Assembly (NCBI GenBank): GCA_947481985.1
Contig: CANKIK010000004.1
Span: 1 to 64,000, forward strand
Length of the DNA: 64,000 nt
Direction: 5' to 3'
Source: QWOP01 sp003669605
GTDB lineage: Bacteria; Planctomycetota; Planctomycetia; Pirellulales; UBA1268
The position numbers and the translations under genes are program-made. The notes below the pieces were generated by a model that saw only the letters and a list, made by a program, of their open reading frames with translations, did no database searches and was not told the DNA's origin. Each line of letters starts with the position of its first letter. Position 1 is the first letter of the stretch. Below are positions 27,510-36,054 of this stretch, in pieces.

Positions 27510-28112
27510 TTATTGCTCGAGAAAAGTCTGCAGCAAACGCATCCCGGCCGCTTGGCTCTTCTCGGGGTGGAACTGCGTGGCAAACAGCCTGCCGCGGACC
27601 ACTGCCGCGCAGAAATCCCCTCCGTAATCGGCGGTTGCAGCGATCAGCGATGGGTCGCTCGGACGGGCCACGTAGGAATGGACGAAGTAGTACCAGTCTG
27701 CGCTGGGTTGGGCCCGCGGTCCCGCGGCTGCATGCCACGCCAGCGTGTTCCAACCCATGTGCGGCACCTTCATTCCGGCGGGCAGTTCGAAACGAGCGAC
27801 ATCCCCCCCGAGGACGGCGAGGCCGCGGTGCTGCCCCCCCTCCCAGCCGGTCTCGAAGAGGAGTTGCAGCCCCATGCAGATGCCAAAGAACGGCCGGTCA
27901 GCCGCGATGTGAGCGAGGATCGGTTCCACCAGCCCGCGGGCATGCAATTGCCCCATCGCGTCACCGAAAGCACCGACACCGGGGAGGACGATCCGCTCCG
28001 CCTCCGCGACCCGCTGGGGATCGTCGGTGATCAGCGCCAAAGCGCCGATCCGTTCAAACGCCTTCTGCACACTGCGGAGGTTTCCACTGCCGTAGTCGAT
28101 GATCGTCAGCAT
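27510..28112 (-). CDS. hisH: Imidazole glycerol phosphate synthase glutamine amidotransferase subunit
   Basis: A 200-residue class I glutamine amidotransferase. The catalytic Cys lies in GICMGLQLLFE, and the His/Glu pair in TQFHPEKSQ. It supplies ammonia to HisF for making imidazole glycerol phosphate. Other family elements are IDYGSGNL at the start and LPGVGAFGDAM. ATG at 28112. It leads hisA and is preceded on the same strand by the OmpA-like gene. Confidence 0.95.
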   Translation of the reverse strand: MLTIIDYGSGNLRSVQKAFERIGALALITDDPQRVAEAERIVLPGVGAFGDAMGQLHARGLVEPILAHIAADRPFFGICMGLQLLFETGWEGGQHRGLAVLGGDVARFELPAGMKVPHMGWNTLAWHAAAGPRAQPSADWYYFVHSYVARPSDPSLIAATADYGGDFCAAVVRGRLFATQFHPEKSQAAGMRLLQTFLEQ

Positions 28113-28228
28113 GGCAGAAGTCTATGACGGCGGTCGGCCGGTACCAAGCCAGTGAAAAACACCGCCGGACACCGGAGCACAGAGCTTCCCGACGGGCATT
28201 CCGGTGCCGGCCACGGCCAGCGGTGATC

Positions 28229-29158
28229 TCACCCCGCGGGCTGCTCGGTGCCGCCCCGGACTTCGTCGGCAGTCTGTTCCGGGTAGACGACCAGTTCGAC
28301 CCGCCGGTTGCGGGCTCTTCCGGCAACCGTGGCGTTGGAGACGACCGGATGGTTGGGGCCGTGGGCGACGACGAACAATTGTCCCGGTTTGAGCTTCGTG
28401 CGGCTGGTGAAGAAATCGAAGACCGCAGTTGCCCGGGCAACACTCAACTGGTGCGGGCTTCCCCAGGTCGCATTGGGCACAGGCTCGGTGTCGGTGTGCC
28501 CCTCGATGCCGACGAAGTGCCCAGGAAACACGCGCTCGATCTCGGTCGCCGACTGAGAAAGGATCGCGGCGCCCGCAGGAAGGAGCCCAGCCGCCCCCGG
28601 TTCGAAGAGCTTGTCGGCCGGGATCTCGATCCGCACCACGCCGCCGTCGAGCCGGGCTGTGGTGCCGGGGAGCGACAGTTGTCGCATCGCCTCCTGCATC
28701 GCCTCTGGCCCTGGAGTCGCAGGGGCCACAGGGCGGGCCGCGACCGCCCCTTCCCAAGGTTGCCCGGAGGTGGGCACGGCCCCAGGAGCCGGAGGACGCG
28801 CGGTGGCCCGCGATTGGGCCAGTTGTGCCGACGTACTGGCAAGTTGCTCGCGGACGGCGGAGAGTTCGTCTTGGGCGAGTTGCGTTTCTTGGCGGCTGCG
28901 GGCGAGTTGGGTCTCGAACTGCCGCGGATCGGCATCGGCGTACGAGGGGAGGGGGGAGACGGTGGCCGGCGCGAGGACGCCGGCCGGTGCCCCGACGCCT
29001 GGAGGGGGGGCAAGTCCCAGCGACGATGTCTGGCCGGCTGGGCGCAGCGGATTATGGGTGCAGCCACACAGCGCGAGGGCCATGAGGGCCGTGAGGCCCA
29101 TGAGGCCCATGAGGGCCATGAGGGCCCTCGGCAAGGCGCGATGGAGGGGAGTGACCAT
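28229..29158 (-). CDS. OmpA-family outer membrane lipoprotein
   Basis: A 309-residue lipoprotein. The signal peptide is built from a repeat (residues 10-30) and has the lipobox LCGC, with Gly before the modified Cys. A coiled coil (about 85-130) rich in Gln/Ala and a Pro-rich linker follow. The C-terminal OmpA domain (about 175-300) contains EGHTDTE and the closing NRRVELVV, which anchors it to peptidoglycan or an equivalent wall polymer. ATG at 29158. It is upstream of hisH and downstream of a hairpin region after the prepilin-peptidase gene. Confidence 0.85.
   Translation of the reverse strand: MVTPLHRALPRALMALMGLMGLTALMALALCGCTHNPLRPAGQTSSLGLAPPPGVGAPAGVLAPATVSPLPSYADADPRQFETQLARSRQETQLAQDELSAVREQLASTSAQLAQSRATARPPAPGAVPTSGQPWEGAVAARPVAPATPGPEAMQEAMRQLSLPGTTARLDGGVVRIEIPADKLFEPGAAGLLPAGAAILSQSATEIERVFPGHFVGIEGHTDTEPVPNATWGSPHQLSVARATAVFDFFTSRTKLKPGQLFVVAHGPNHPVVSNATVAGRARNRRVELVVYPEQTADEVRGGTEQPAG
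29075..29128. repeat. 9-bp tandem repeat in lipoprotein signal peptide
   Basis: Six 9-bp units of the form gagggccat / gaggcccat occur head to tail at 29075-29128 inside the signal peptide coding region, giving the repeated protein pattern ALM/GLM/ALA. The unit is a multiple of three, so slippage would change signal-peptide length without a frameshift. Confidence 0.75.
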
Positions 29159-29302
29159 GGTGCACTTTCCGGCTACCGCGACGGCGGACTGCCACGCCGG
29201 GGGAAACGGCGGCGGGATCGTAGGGAACGCCGGCAAGGAGGGCAAGGCCGACCCGAGTCTGTAGAACAGGGATTGGAGCCCGATTCAGGCCCCCGACTGC
29301 CC

Positions 29303-29353
29303 GTTGAAAAAGTCATCCCTGACCTTTTTCAACTTGGAAAACCTCCGGTTTTC
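29303..29353. terminator. Two adjacent hairpins downstream of the prepilin-peptidase gene
   Basis: GTTGAAAAAG at 29303-29312 pairs with CTTTTTCAAC at 29324-29333, extended by GTCA/TGAC with one bulge. A second, GAAAACC-TCC-GGTTTTC, lies at 29337-29353. On the minus strand these are 49-99 bases after the stop at 29402, a fitting place for an intrinsic terminator, with A/T-rich stems but no clear U-run. The first resembles a mobile-element end or small repeat, but only one copy was seen. Confidence 0.4.
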
Positions 29354-29401
29354 TCAAGTGCTACCCACTCGCGATCGGCTCGTGCAGCACCTGCCGATAG
29401 T

Positions 29402-30559
29402 TTATCCGCCCCCTGCGAGCAGGGGGCGGACAAGCCGCCAGAGAAAGAGCGTGATGGCGGTCAGTACGACCACGGCAGCCACCACAGCCGCCATCAAGAG
29501 CGGGTCGGCAAACAAAGGTCCGATCCGATCCCACAGCGGCCCCCACCCGATGACCACCGCAGCGGATGCCAGGCAGAGGCTGGGACCGAAGGGGAGCTCG
29601 CTCTCGCGGTGGAGGGCGATCTGCCACATGCCGTGGCCGAGACCGATGAAGGCGGCCAGGAAGAAGGCCACGACGCACGACTGCCAGCCCAGCCACGCCC
29701 CCACCATCGCCATCAGTGTCACATCCCCCATCCCCATCGCCTCCCGCCCCAGGGCCCACGTCGCTCCGCACCGGATCGCCCACACAAGGCCGCCGGAGAC
29801 GATGACACCGATCAAGCCCGAGAACAATCCCGCGAATCGATCTCCGCCGTGGGTCCAGGCGGCAAGGATGGCCACCAACCCCGCCAGCAAGACCGCTCCC
29901 CGCGACGAGCGCCACCAAGGCACTGCTGGCCCGCTTCCCGGCGCCGTGCAGGCCCACCACCATGCCGCATAGATCCCCACGGAGATGGCAAGGGCCGCGA
30001 CTGTTCTAGGACTCTCCCAGCCCCCTTGGGCCACCATGAATCGCAGTGGTCCGGCCCATCCCAGTACGTCAGGGCTGTACAGAGACAGGGCGAACGATCG
30101 GGGAATCTCCGCCGCCACAGGCAGGAGAATCCCAGGCACAAGCCACACCGCCACCAGGGCCACGAGCAGTCCGGGAAGCGTGATCCAGTCCGGGATCACC
30201 CGATAGCGGAAGTCGATCCACGTCGCGGCAGCCAACAGCCAGAACAGCGTCAGATGCGCGCCGTACCGGCAGGCCAATTCTCCCGCTGGCAATGACAGTT
30301 GTCCCCCCTTGCCATCGAGCGGTGCTTGGCCAGATTGGTGAACTTCCCACCACCACAGCGCTACCGCGACAGCGACTGCCGCCAACTCGATCGCCCGTGA
30401 CGGGTCGGTGGCGCGAGGCCCAGGTTGCTCGTGGGCAAGCTCACGCTCACAGGACGCCAGCCAGCCTCCGGTGAGCAGTGTGAGGAGTCGTCCAAGCACC
30501 ACCCCGAGGACGGCCGCGGCCACCGCTCCCCATGGCCCCGCCAGTCCGCTGCTGCTCAT
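29402..30559 (-). CDS. Type IV prepilin peptidase-like aspartic protease (A24)
   Basis: A 385-residue multipass membrane protein with the two aspartate motifs of A24 prepilin peptidases: IDFRYRVIPD and GMGD in AMGMGDVTLMAM. It has about nine or ten hydrophobic segments, longer than a typical PilD, and the N-terminal methyltransferase domain with its CxxC zinc pairs is missing. It should cut prepilin-like signal peptides, probably without methylating them. ATG at 30559; the aroK stop overlaps its start by one base (TGATG). It is the last gene of the aroDE-aroK group. Confidence 0.78.
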   Translation of the reverse strand: MSSSGLAGPWGAVAAAVLGVVLGRLLTLLTGGWLASCERELAHEQPGPRATDPSRAIELAAVAVAVALWWWEVHQSGQAPLDGKGGQLSLPAGELACRYGAHLTLFWLLAAATWIDFRYRVIPDWITLPGLLVALVAVWLVPGILLPVAAEIPRSFALSLYSPDVLGWAGPLRFMVAQGGWESPRTVAALAISVGIYAAWWWACTAPGSGPAVPWWRSSRGAVLLAGLVAILAAWTHGGDRFAGLFSGLIGVIVSGGLVWAIRCGATWALGREAMGMGDVTLMAMVGAWLGWQSCVVAFFLAAFIGLGHGMWQIALHRESELPFGPSLCLASAAVVIGWGPLWDRIGPLFADPLLMAAVVAAVVVLTAITLFLWRLVRPLLAGGG

Positions 30560-31104
30560 CAGTCGGCCCCCTGGGCGCGGTGACCGGTGTCCAGGCGCGC
30601 AAGAATCGCCTCGGCAACGGCGGCAGGCGGAGCCGCCGCGGCGTCGATGCAGATCCCGGCACATTCCCTGTAAAGCGGCTCCCGCAGACGGATGGTCTTT
30701 GCCACCTCAGCCAACGGGTCGGCGCCAGTGAGACCGGGCCGGCGCGACGCCGTGGCGGGGTCGGCTGCCAATCGGCTGCGAACAACATCCGCCGGGGCCA
30801 TCAGCCAGACCACCAGCCCCCCCTGGGACCTGAGCAGGCGGCGATTGTCCTCAGCAAGCACAACTCCTCCCCCGGTTGCCAGCACGCCATCGGCAACAGA
30901 GAGCAGCCTCTTGAGCAGCCTCGATTCCTCCTCGCGGAAAGCCTGTTCACCGCGGCTGCGAATCATCTCCGCGATCGACAGCCCCAGTTCGGCCTCCAGT
31001 TCCACGTCGGCATCGCACCAGCGCGTTCCCAGCCGCCGTGCCAGTTCGACTGCAACGGTCGACTTGCCGGTGCCGCGGTAGCCGATGAGGGTGATCGTGG
31101 GCAT
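30559..31104 (-). CDS. aroK: Shikimate kinase
   Basis: A 181-residue shikimate kinase that makes shikimate 3-phosphate. Walker A is GYRGTGKST, the substrate-binding DADVELEAELG and the GGGVVL loop follow, and the lid Arg residues are present. ATG at 31104, 14 bases after the aroDE gene. The adjacent gene overlaps it by one base. Together with aroDE it makes two or three consecutive steps of the shikimate pathway. Confidence 0.95.
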   Translation of the reverse strand: MPTITLIGYRGTGKSTVAVELARRLGTRWCDADVELEAELGLSIAEMIRSRGEQAFREEESRLLKRLLSVADGVLATGGGVVLAEDNRRLLRSQGGLVVWLMAPADVVRSRLAADPATASRRPGLTGADPLAEVAKTIRLREPLYRECAGICIDAAAAPPAAVAEAILARLDTGHRAQGAD

Positions 31105-31118
31105 GGCGGGGAAAACTA

Positions 31119-32618
31119 TCAGGTGGGGAGTTTTGCCGACGCAGTTGCCCGCTTGAGGGCCTCGCGCATCACCTGTTCCGAAGGCTCGACACCATGCCAA
31201 TGGCGGAATTGGATCGCCGCCTGACGGACAAACATGTCGACGCCGGTGACAATCCGGCAACCGGTGGCCCGCGCCTCCTTCACCAGCAGAGTGTTCTCTG
31301 GATTGTAGACGGTGTCGAAGACCACCATGTACGGCCGGAGGTGTTCCTTTTCGAAGGGGGTCTCGTTGACCAGCGGGTGCATCCCCACGGGAGTGGCGTT
31401 GACGATGCAGGCGTGGGGCAACTTGTAGCGGGCGGTCCAGTCGATGGCCTTGCAGCCCACCTCAGCGGCAATTCGCCGGGCCCGCTCCACCGTCCGGGAA
31501 CAGACGGTGACCTCGACACCACGCTTCCGCAGGGCAAAAGCCACCGCCCGGGCCGCACCTCCAGCCCCCAGCACGAGGGCGTTGTTGACCCCCGTGACAT
31601 CAACCAATCCCGCCTCTCCCTGCTCGCGCAGCGCCTTCTCCAGGCTTTCCACCGCAGCGGCCGCATCGGTGTTGTGGGCGGTGATCGAATCCCCGCTGAA
31701 CGAGAGCGTGTTGGTGGCCCCGATGGCGTTTACCAGGTCATCCCGGGTGGTGACATGCCTGAGAATTGATTCCTTGTGCGGAATCGTGACGCTCAGGCCC
31801 GCCAGCGGCCAGCGTGCCGCCTCCCAGATGAATTCGTCGAGTTGCTCAGCCGGCACGCGAAAGGGAAGGTAGACCGCGTCGATGCCCGCCGCCGCCAAGG
31901 CTGCGTTATGGACCACAGGGCTGAGCGAGTGCCCCACCGGATCAGCCACGACTCCGTAGACCTTCGTCGCTTTGCCGACCGCATCGTAGCGGTAGACGTC
32001 GCGCATCTGCCGCCAACCGATCTGTCCGGGGGCCAGCAGGCGGTCCTCGTGGAACGTCGCATAGGTAAACGGCGCGCCGAAGCGGCCGGTGAGCACACGG
32101 GTCGGCATGCCGATGTCACCCATGCAGATGCCGATCGTCGGCACGGTGGCAGCCTGCACCATCTCCAGCATCCGCAGGTTGTCGGAGGGGTGATTGGCCA
32201 TGGTGGCGATCTTGACGATGTCGGCATCCATGTCGGCCAACCGCCGCTGGAGCACCGCCAGGTCAGCCGGGGTCTTCTGAAAGTCATGGTGGCTGACGAT
32301 CCGCTTGGTGGGCCCGTAGCGGCGGACCTGTCCGGCGATGTCATCCTCGAGGTCGACGTAGGCGGCCCCTTCGACGATCGCCGTGCGGAGAACCAACTGC
32401 CGTTCCTCCTCGGTGCCCGCCCAATGCCCTCCGTCGGAGACCCGCCGACAGGTGGCGATGGCCGGGCAAGGGCGGTCGCGGAACAGCCGTTTGACCTGGA
32501 TTTTCCCCTGGATGAAGTCGAGGCGCAACTCCACCAGTCCGATGCCGTTTTCGGCGAGAAACTTCTGTTCGGCGATCACATGCCGGTGCCGCCCCCGCGC
32601 TATCCCCACGCAGATCAT
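31119..32618 (-). CDS. aroDE: Bifunctional 3-dehydroquinate dehydratase / shikimate dehydrogenase
   Basis: A 499-residue fusion. Residues 1-215 are a type I dehydroquinase with the active-site SHHDF His and the Schiff-base Lys in IVKIATMA. Residues 217-499 are a shikimate dehydrogenase with GHSLSPVVHN, TIPHK and GAGGAARAVAFAL. It converts 3-dehydroquinate to shikimate in two steps. This arrangement is known from plant DHQ-SDH enzymes and some bacteria. ATG at 32618. It is followed by aroK and preceded by mutL after 78 bases. Confidence 0.95.
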   Translation of the reverse strand: MICVGIARGRHRHVIAEQKFLAENGIGLVELRLDFIQGKIQVKRLFRDRPCPAIATCRRVSDGGHWAGTEEERQLVLRTAIVEGAAYVDLEDDIAGQVRRYGPTKRIVSHHDFQKTPADLAVLQRRLADMDADIVKIATMANHPSDNLRMLEMVQAATVPTIGICMGDIGMPTRVLTGRFGAPFTYATFHEDRLLAPGQIGWRQMRDVYRYDAVGKATKVYGVVADPVGHSLSPVVHNAALAAAGIDAVYLPFRVPAEQLDEFIWEAARWPLAGLSVTIPHKESILRHVTTRDDLVNAIGATNTLSFSGDSITAHNTDAAAAVESLEKALREQGEAGLVDVTGVNNALVLGAGGAARAVAFALRKRGVEVTVCSRTVERARRIAAEVGCKAIDWTARYKLPHACIVNATPVGMHPLVNETPFEKEHLRPYMVVFDTVYNPENTLLVKEARATGCRIVTGVDMFVRQAAIQFRHWHGVEPSEQVMREALKRATASAKLPT

Positions 32619-32696
32619 CGTTCAATCCTCTGGTGGTGCATTGCCATGGTGTCGGGGGCCTGGTCGTGTGATGGAGTCATGGTGTGGCGAGGCTCA

Positions 32697-34517
32697 TCAC
32701 GTGCGGCGGAACTGCCGATCGAGTTCCTGACGTGAAAGGGTCAGCGACGTCGGCCGTCCGTGGGGACAGTGATGGGCATCGGTGACACGGTGTCGTTCGC
32801 GCACCAGAGCATCGATCTCTGCCTGCGAGAGCCGGTCGCCGGCCTTGATCGCTGCTTGGCACGACATTCCGTGGAGCACTTCGTCGACGAGCATACCGGG
32901 CTGGGGTACCGAAAGGGCGGCGATCCTGTCGATCACGCCACGGACAAGATCGACTGCGGCTGTCTTACCAGCCAGCACCGGCTTGGCAGTCACGATCACA
33001 GTCGACCCTCCGAATGGCTCAATCCGCAGCCCGGCCCGGGAGAGCGACTCGGCATGATCGGTGACGATCTCCAGTTCGGACGGGGACAACTCCAGTCTTT
33101 CGGGGATCAGCAGTCGCTGCACCTCGACACTGCCGGCGGCGAGGGCGGCCTTGAGATCCTCGTAGAGCACCCGTTCGTGGAGCGCGTGCTGGTCGATGAC
33201 CTCAATGCCGTCACGGGTCTCGACGACGAGATAGCGGTCGTGCATCTGCACGGCCCGTTCTTCCCCCGCGGCCTGATCGAGGCGGCCGGAGATCTCTCCG
33301 GAAGACGATGCTCCCGCCGCTGACAAGGCCTCTGCCCCCTCCTCCTCCCAACCGGGAAGCCGGCGGGGAGCAGCCGTGGAAGGGGTGGCAAAAGGCTTCC
33401 ATGGCGCCACCGCAGGGCTACCGGCCCACGGCAGAGGGGAGAGTTGTCGCGCGGCGGGCATCCAGGCGCTGGCTGGTCCAAGCGATGGGGCATCTGTCGC
33501 CACCGGCGGGGAGAAAGCCGCCCGCAGGTCGCTGGTGAGAAATTTCGTCCGCAGCGCCGAGAGGACGAGGCGGTAGAGCCGTGACGGCTCACGGAACCGG
33601 ACCTCCATCTTGGCCGGGTGAACGTTGACGTCAACCAGCTCCGGCGACAGTTCGAAGCGAAGGAAGACGATCGGCTGGCGGCCGCTCAAGAGCACGCCGC
33701 GGTATCCCTCGGCGACGGCATGGAGGATCGAGCGATCGCGGAACGGTCTCCCCGATACAAACAAGTGTTGCAGCCGCGTCCCGGCGACATCGTCCTCCGG
33801 TCTGCCGACCAGACCGTGGACCGCGATCCCATCGTCGCTGGCCTCCACCTCCACCAATCGCTCGGCCAGCGACGTCCCGAACAGGTCACCGATTCGTGTC
33901 CGCCACCGGTCGGCAGTGGGGAGGTCGTGGATCTTCCGACCATTGTGCTCGAGCGACAAGGCAACCGCCGGGTGGGCCAGCGCCGTCCGGACAAACGCTT
34001 CTGAGGCGTGCGACCACTCGGTCGACGGGGAGCGGAGAAAGGCCCGCCTCGCGGGCACCTTGGAAAACAACTGGTGCACCTCGACGGTGGTGCCAACGGA
34101 ACACCCCTCCGGCACGACCTCACCCATCCGCCCGGCATCGACTTCCAGCCGGGCCCCATGGGGGGCAACGGCTGTCCGCGAACGGATCACCACACGTGCC
34201 ACTTCGGCGATCGACGCCAATGCCTCACCACGAAATCCGAGCGTGCCGATGTGCTCGAGATCCTCCGCGACCCGCAGCTTGCTGGTGGCATGCGGTGACA
34301 CGGCAAGCGGCAGATCGTCGGCATCGATGCCGCCACCGTCGTCGACGACCCGGACCAGCCCCACTCCTCCCTGCTCCAGCGAGACGTCGATGCGGGTCGG
34401 GCCCGAGTCGAGGGCGTTCTCCAACAATTCCTTGACGACGCTCGCGGGCCGTTCGACGACCTCGCCGGCGGCGATCCGGTTGACGACCGACATCGGCAGG
34501 GTGTGGATCCGTCCCAT
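32697..34517 (-). CDS. mutL: DNA mismatch repair protein MutL, endonuclease type
   Basis: A 606-residue MutL. The N-terminal GHKL ATPase has ELLENALDSG, DDGGGI and GTLGFRGEAL. The C-terminal dimer domain keeps the metal endonuclease motif DQHALHERVLYE (DQHA-x2-E-x4-E) and the zinc-site sequences SCQAAIKAGD and CPHGRP, so it should nick DNA rather than depend on MutH. A Pro/Ala/Ser-rich linker separates the two. ATG at 34517; an upstream ATG at 34535 would add six residues. mutS is not in the window. Confidence 0.95.
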   Translation of the reverse strand: MGRIHTLPMSVVNRIAAGEVVERPASVVKELLENALDSGPTRIDVSLEQGGVGLVRVVDDGGGIDADDLPLAVSPHATSKLRVAEDLEHIGTLGFRGEALASIAEVARVVIRSRTAVAPHGARLEVDAGRMGEVVPEGCSVGTTVEVHQLFSKVPARRAFLRSPSTEWSHASEAFVRTALAHPAVALSLEHNGRKIHDLPTADRWRTRIGDLFGTSLAERLVEVEASDDGIAVHGLVGRPEDDVAGTRLQHLFVSGRPFRDRSILHAVAEGYRGVLLSGRQPIVFLRFELSPELVDVNVHPAKMEVRFREPSRLYRLVLSALRTKFLTSDLRAAFSPPVATDAPSLGPASAWMPAARQLSPLPWAGSPAVAPWKPFATPSTAAPRRLPGWEEEGAEALSAAGASSSGEISGRLDQAAGEERAVQMHDRYLVVETRDGIEVIDQHALHERVLYEDLKAALAAGSVEVQRLLIPERLELSPSELEIVTDHAESLSRAGLRIEPFGGSTVIVTAKPVLAGKTAAVDLVRGVIDRIAALSVPQPGMLVDEVLHGMSCQAAIKAGDRLSQAEIDALVRERHRVTDAHHCPHGRPTSLTLSRQELDRQFRRT

Positions 34518-34559
34518 GAAACAGTCCCCTTCCACTCCACCGGCAGTGCCGGGGAACGA

Positions 34560-36005
34560 TCAGGGCAACTGGAACTCCTTGATCTTGCGGTACAGCGTGC
34601 GTTCCCCGATGCCGAGCATCTCGGCAGCCTGCTCGCGATTGCCACCGGTGAGTTTGAGGGTCTCGACGATAAACAGCCGTTCCACCTCTTCCAGCGGACG
34701 GCCTACCAGCTCGGTCAGTCCGGTCAGCCCGGAAAGGCCATCGGCCGCCGCCACCGACGAGGCCACCGCCACCAGCGCCGGCTCGAGCTCCAGCGGCAAG
34801 TCGTCAACATCCAGCGTCTCATCACAATCGACGACGACCATGCTCTCCACCACATTCCGAAGCTGCCGGACATTTCCCGGCCAGGGAAAGGCAGCGATTT
34901 TCATCCGTGCTTTGAGCGACATCCCGCGAATTGCCTTGGAGTGCCGGCGGGCGAAGTGGCGGAGGAAATGCTCGATGAGGAGCGGAATGTCGGCGACCCG
35001 TTCGCGGAGGGTGGGGATGCCGATGGTCACCACCTTCAAGCGGTGGTAAAGGTCGCTGCGGAACGAACCGCTGGCGATGGCATCCTCGAGATTCCGGTTG
35101 GTGGCCGAGAGGATGCGGACATTCACCCGCACCGGAGTGTTCGATCCGACGCGCGTGATCTCCCCCGACTCAAGAACGCGGAGGAGTTTGATCTGAGTCG
35201 CCATCGGCATGTCGCCGACTTCGTCGAGGAACAGCGTGCCACCATTGGCGTATTCGAACTTGCCCACCCTGTCGCTCGAGGCGTCGGTGAAGGCGCCGCG
35301 GACGTGGCCGAAGAGTTCGCTCTCGAGGATGTTCTCACTCAGCGCCGCGCAGTTGAGAGCCACAAACGGCTTGCTCTTCCGCGGACTGTTTTGGTGGATC
35401 GCCTGCGCCACCAGTTCCTTGCCCGTACCGGTCTCCCCCTGAATGAGGACGGTGGCATCGGTGGGGGCGATCCTCTTGAGTCGCTCGATCAGCGACAGCA
35501 TCTGTGGGCTCGATCCCACCACCCCTTCGAAACCGAACTTCTCATCGAGCCTCTGGTTGAGTTCGAGGTTCTGCCGTTTGAGACGGACCCCCTCGCTGGC
35601 ACGCTCAACGGCGGTGCGGAGATGCGAAAGATCGAGCGGCTTCTGCAGGTAGGTGAAAGCCCCCTGCTGCATGGCCGCCACTGCGGAGGGCACCGTGCCA
35701 TGCCCGGTGACGACGATCACCTCGGTCTCGGCCGACGCCCGCTTGGCACGGGCGAGGATCTCCAGGCCGCCGATATCGTTCATCATCAGATCGGTGACGA
35801 CGATGTCAAAAGGCTCCTGCTCGAGCTTCCTCGCCCCCTCGCTGCCGCTGCCGACAATCGAGCATTGGTAGCCCAACCGGCTCAGCCCCTCACCCATGGT
35901 GCGGGCGTGAACGATGTCGTTGTCGACGACGAGTACGCGCACGAACTTCTGGGTACCCGGGTCGGGCACGGCAACGGGGACGGTTTCCCTGGCAGGAAGG
36001 CTCAT
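34560..36005 (-). CDS. Sigma-54-dependent NtrC-family response regulator
   Basis: A 481-residue transcription activator. Residues 1-140 form the receiver with phosphoacceptor D72. The AAA+ domain contains the Walker A GETGTGKELVAQAIH, LFGHVRGAFTDA, GGTLFLDEVGDM and LRVLESGE, and the C-terminus is a Fis-type helix-turn-helix (AAEMLGIGERTLYRKIKEF). The sigma-54-contacting loop reads GAFTDA in place of the usual GAFTGA. It pairs with the histidine kinase 49 bases upstream, with which it should form a two-component system. ATG at 36005. The target promoter is unknown. Confidence 0.93.
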   Translation of the reverse strand: MSLPARETVPVAVPDPGTQKFVRVLVVDNDIVHARTMGEGLSRLGYQCSIVGSGSEGARKLEQEPFDIVVTDLMMNDIGGLEILARAKRASAETEVIVVTGHGTVPSAVAAMQQGAFTYLQKPLDLSHLRTAVERASEGVRLKRQNLELNQRLDEKFGFEGVVGSSPQMLSLIERLKRIAPTDATVLIQGETGTGKELVAQAIHQNSPRKSKPFVALNCAALSENILESELFGHVRGAFTDASSDRVGKFEYANGGTLFLDEVGDMPMATQIKLLRVLESGEITRVGSNTPVRVNVRILSATNRNLEDAIASGSFRSDLYHRLKVVTIGIPTLRERVADIPLLIEHFLRHFARRHSKAIRGMSLKARMKIAAFPWPGNVRQLRNVVESMVVVDCDETLDVDDLPLELEPALVAVASSVAAADGLSGLTGLTELVGRPLEEVERLFIVETLKLTGGNREQAAEMLGIGERTLYRKIKEFQLP

Positions 36006-36054
36006 GCAGCGATGGTACGAAGACCGGCGGTGGCCCGTCCAGTTCCCCGAGGGT

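Noticed and set aside
26352..28127. 591-residue plus-strand open frame
   Set aside because: It is antisense to hisA and hisH and has an Arg/Pro-rich, non-protein-like translation.
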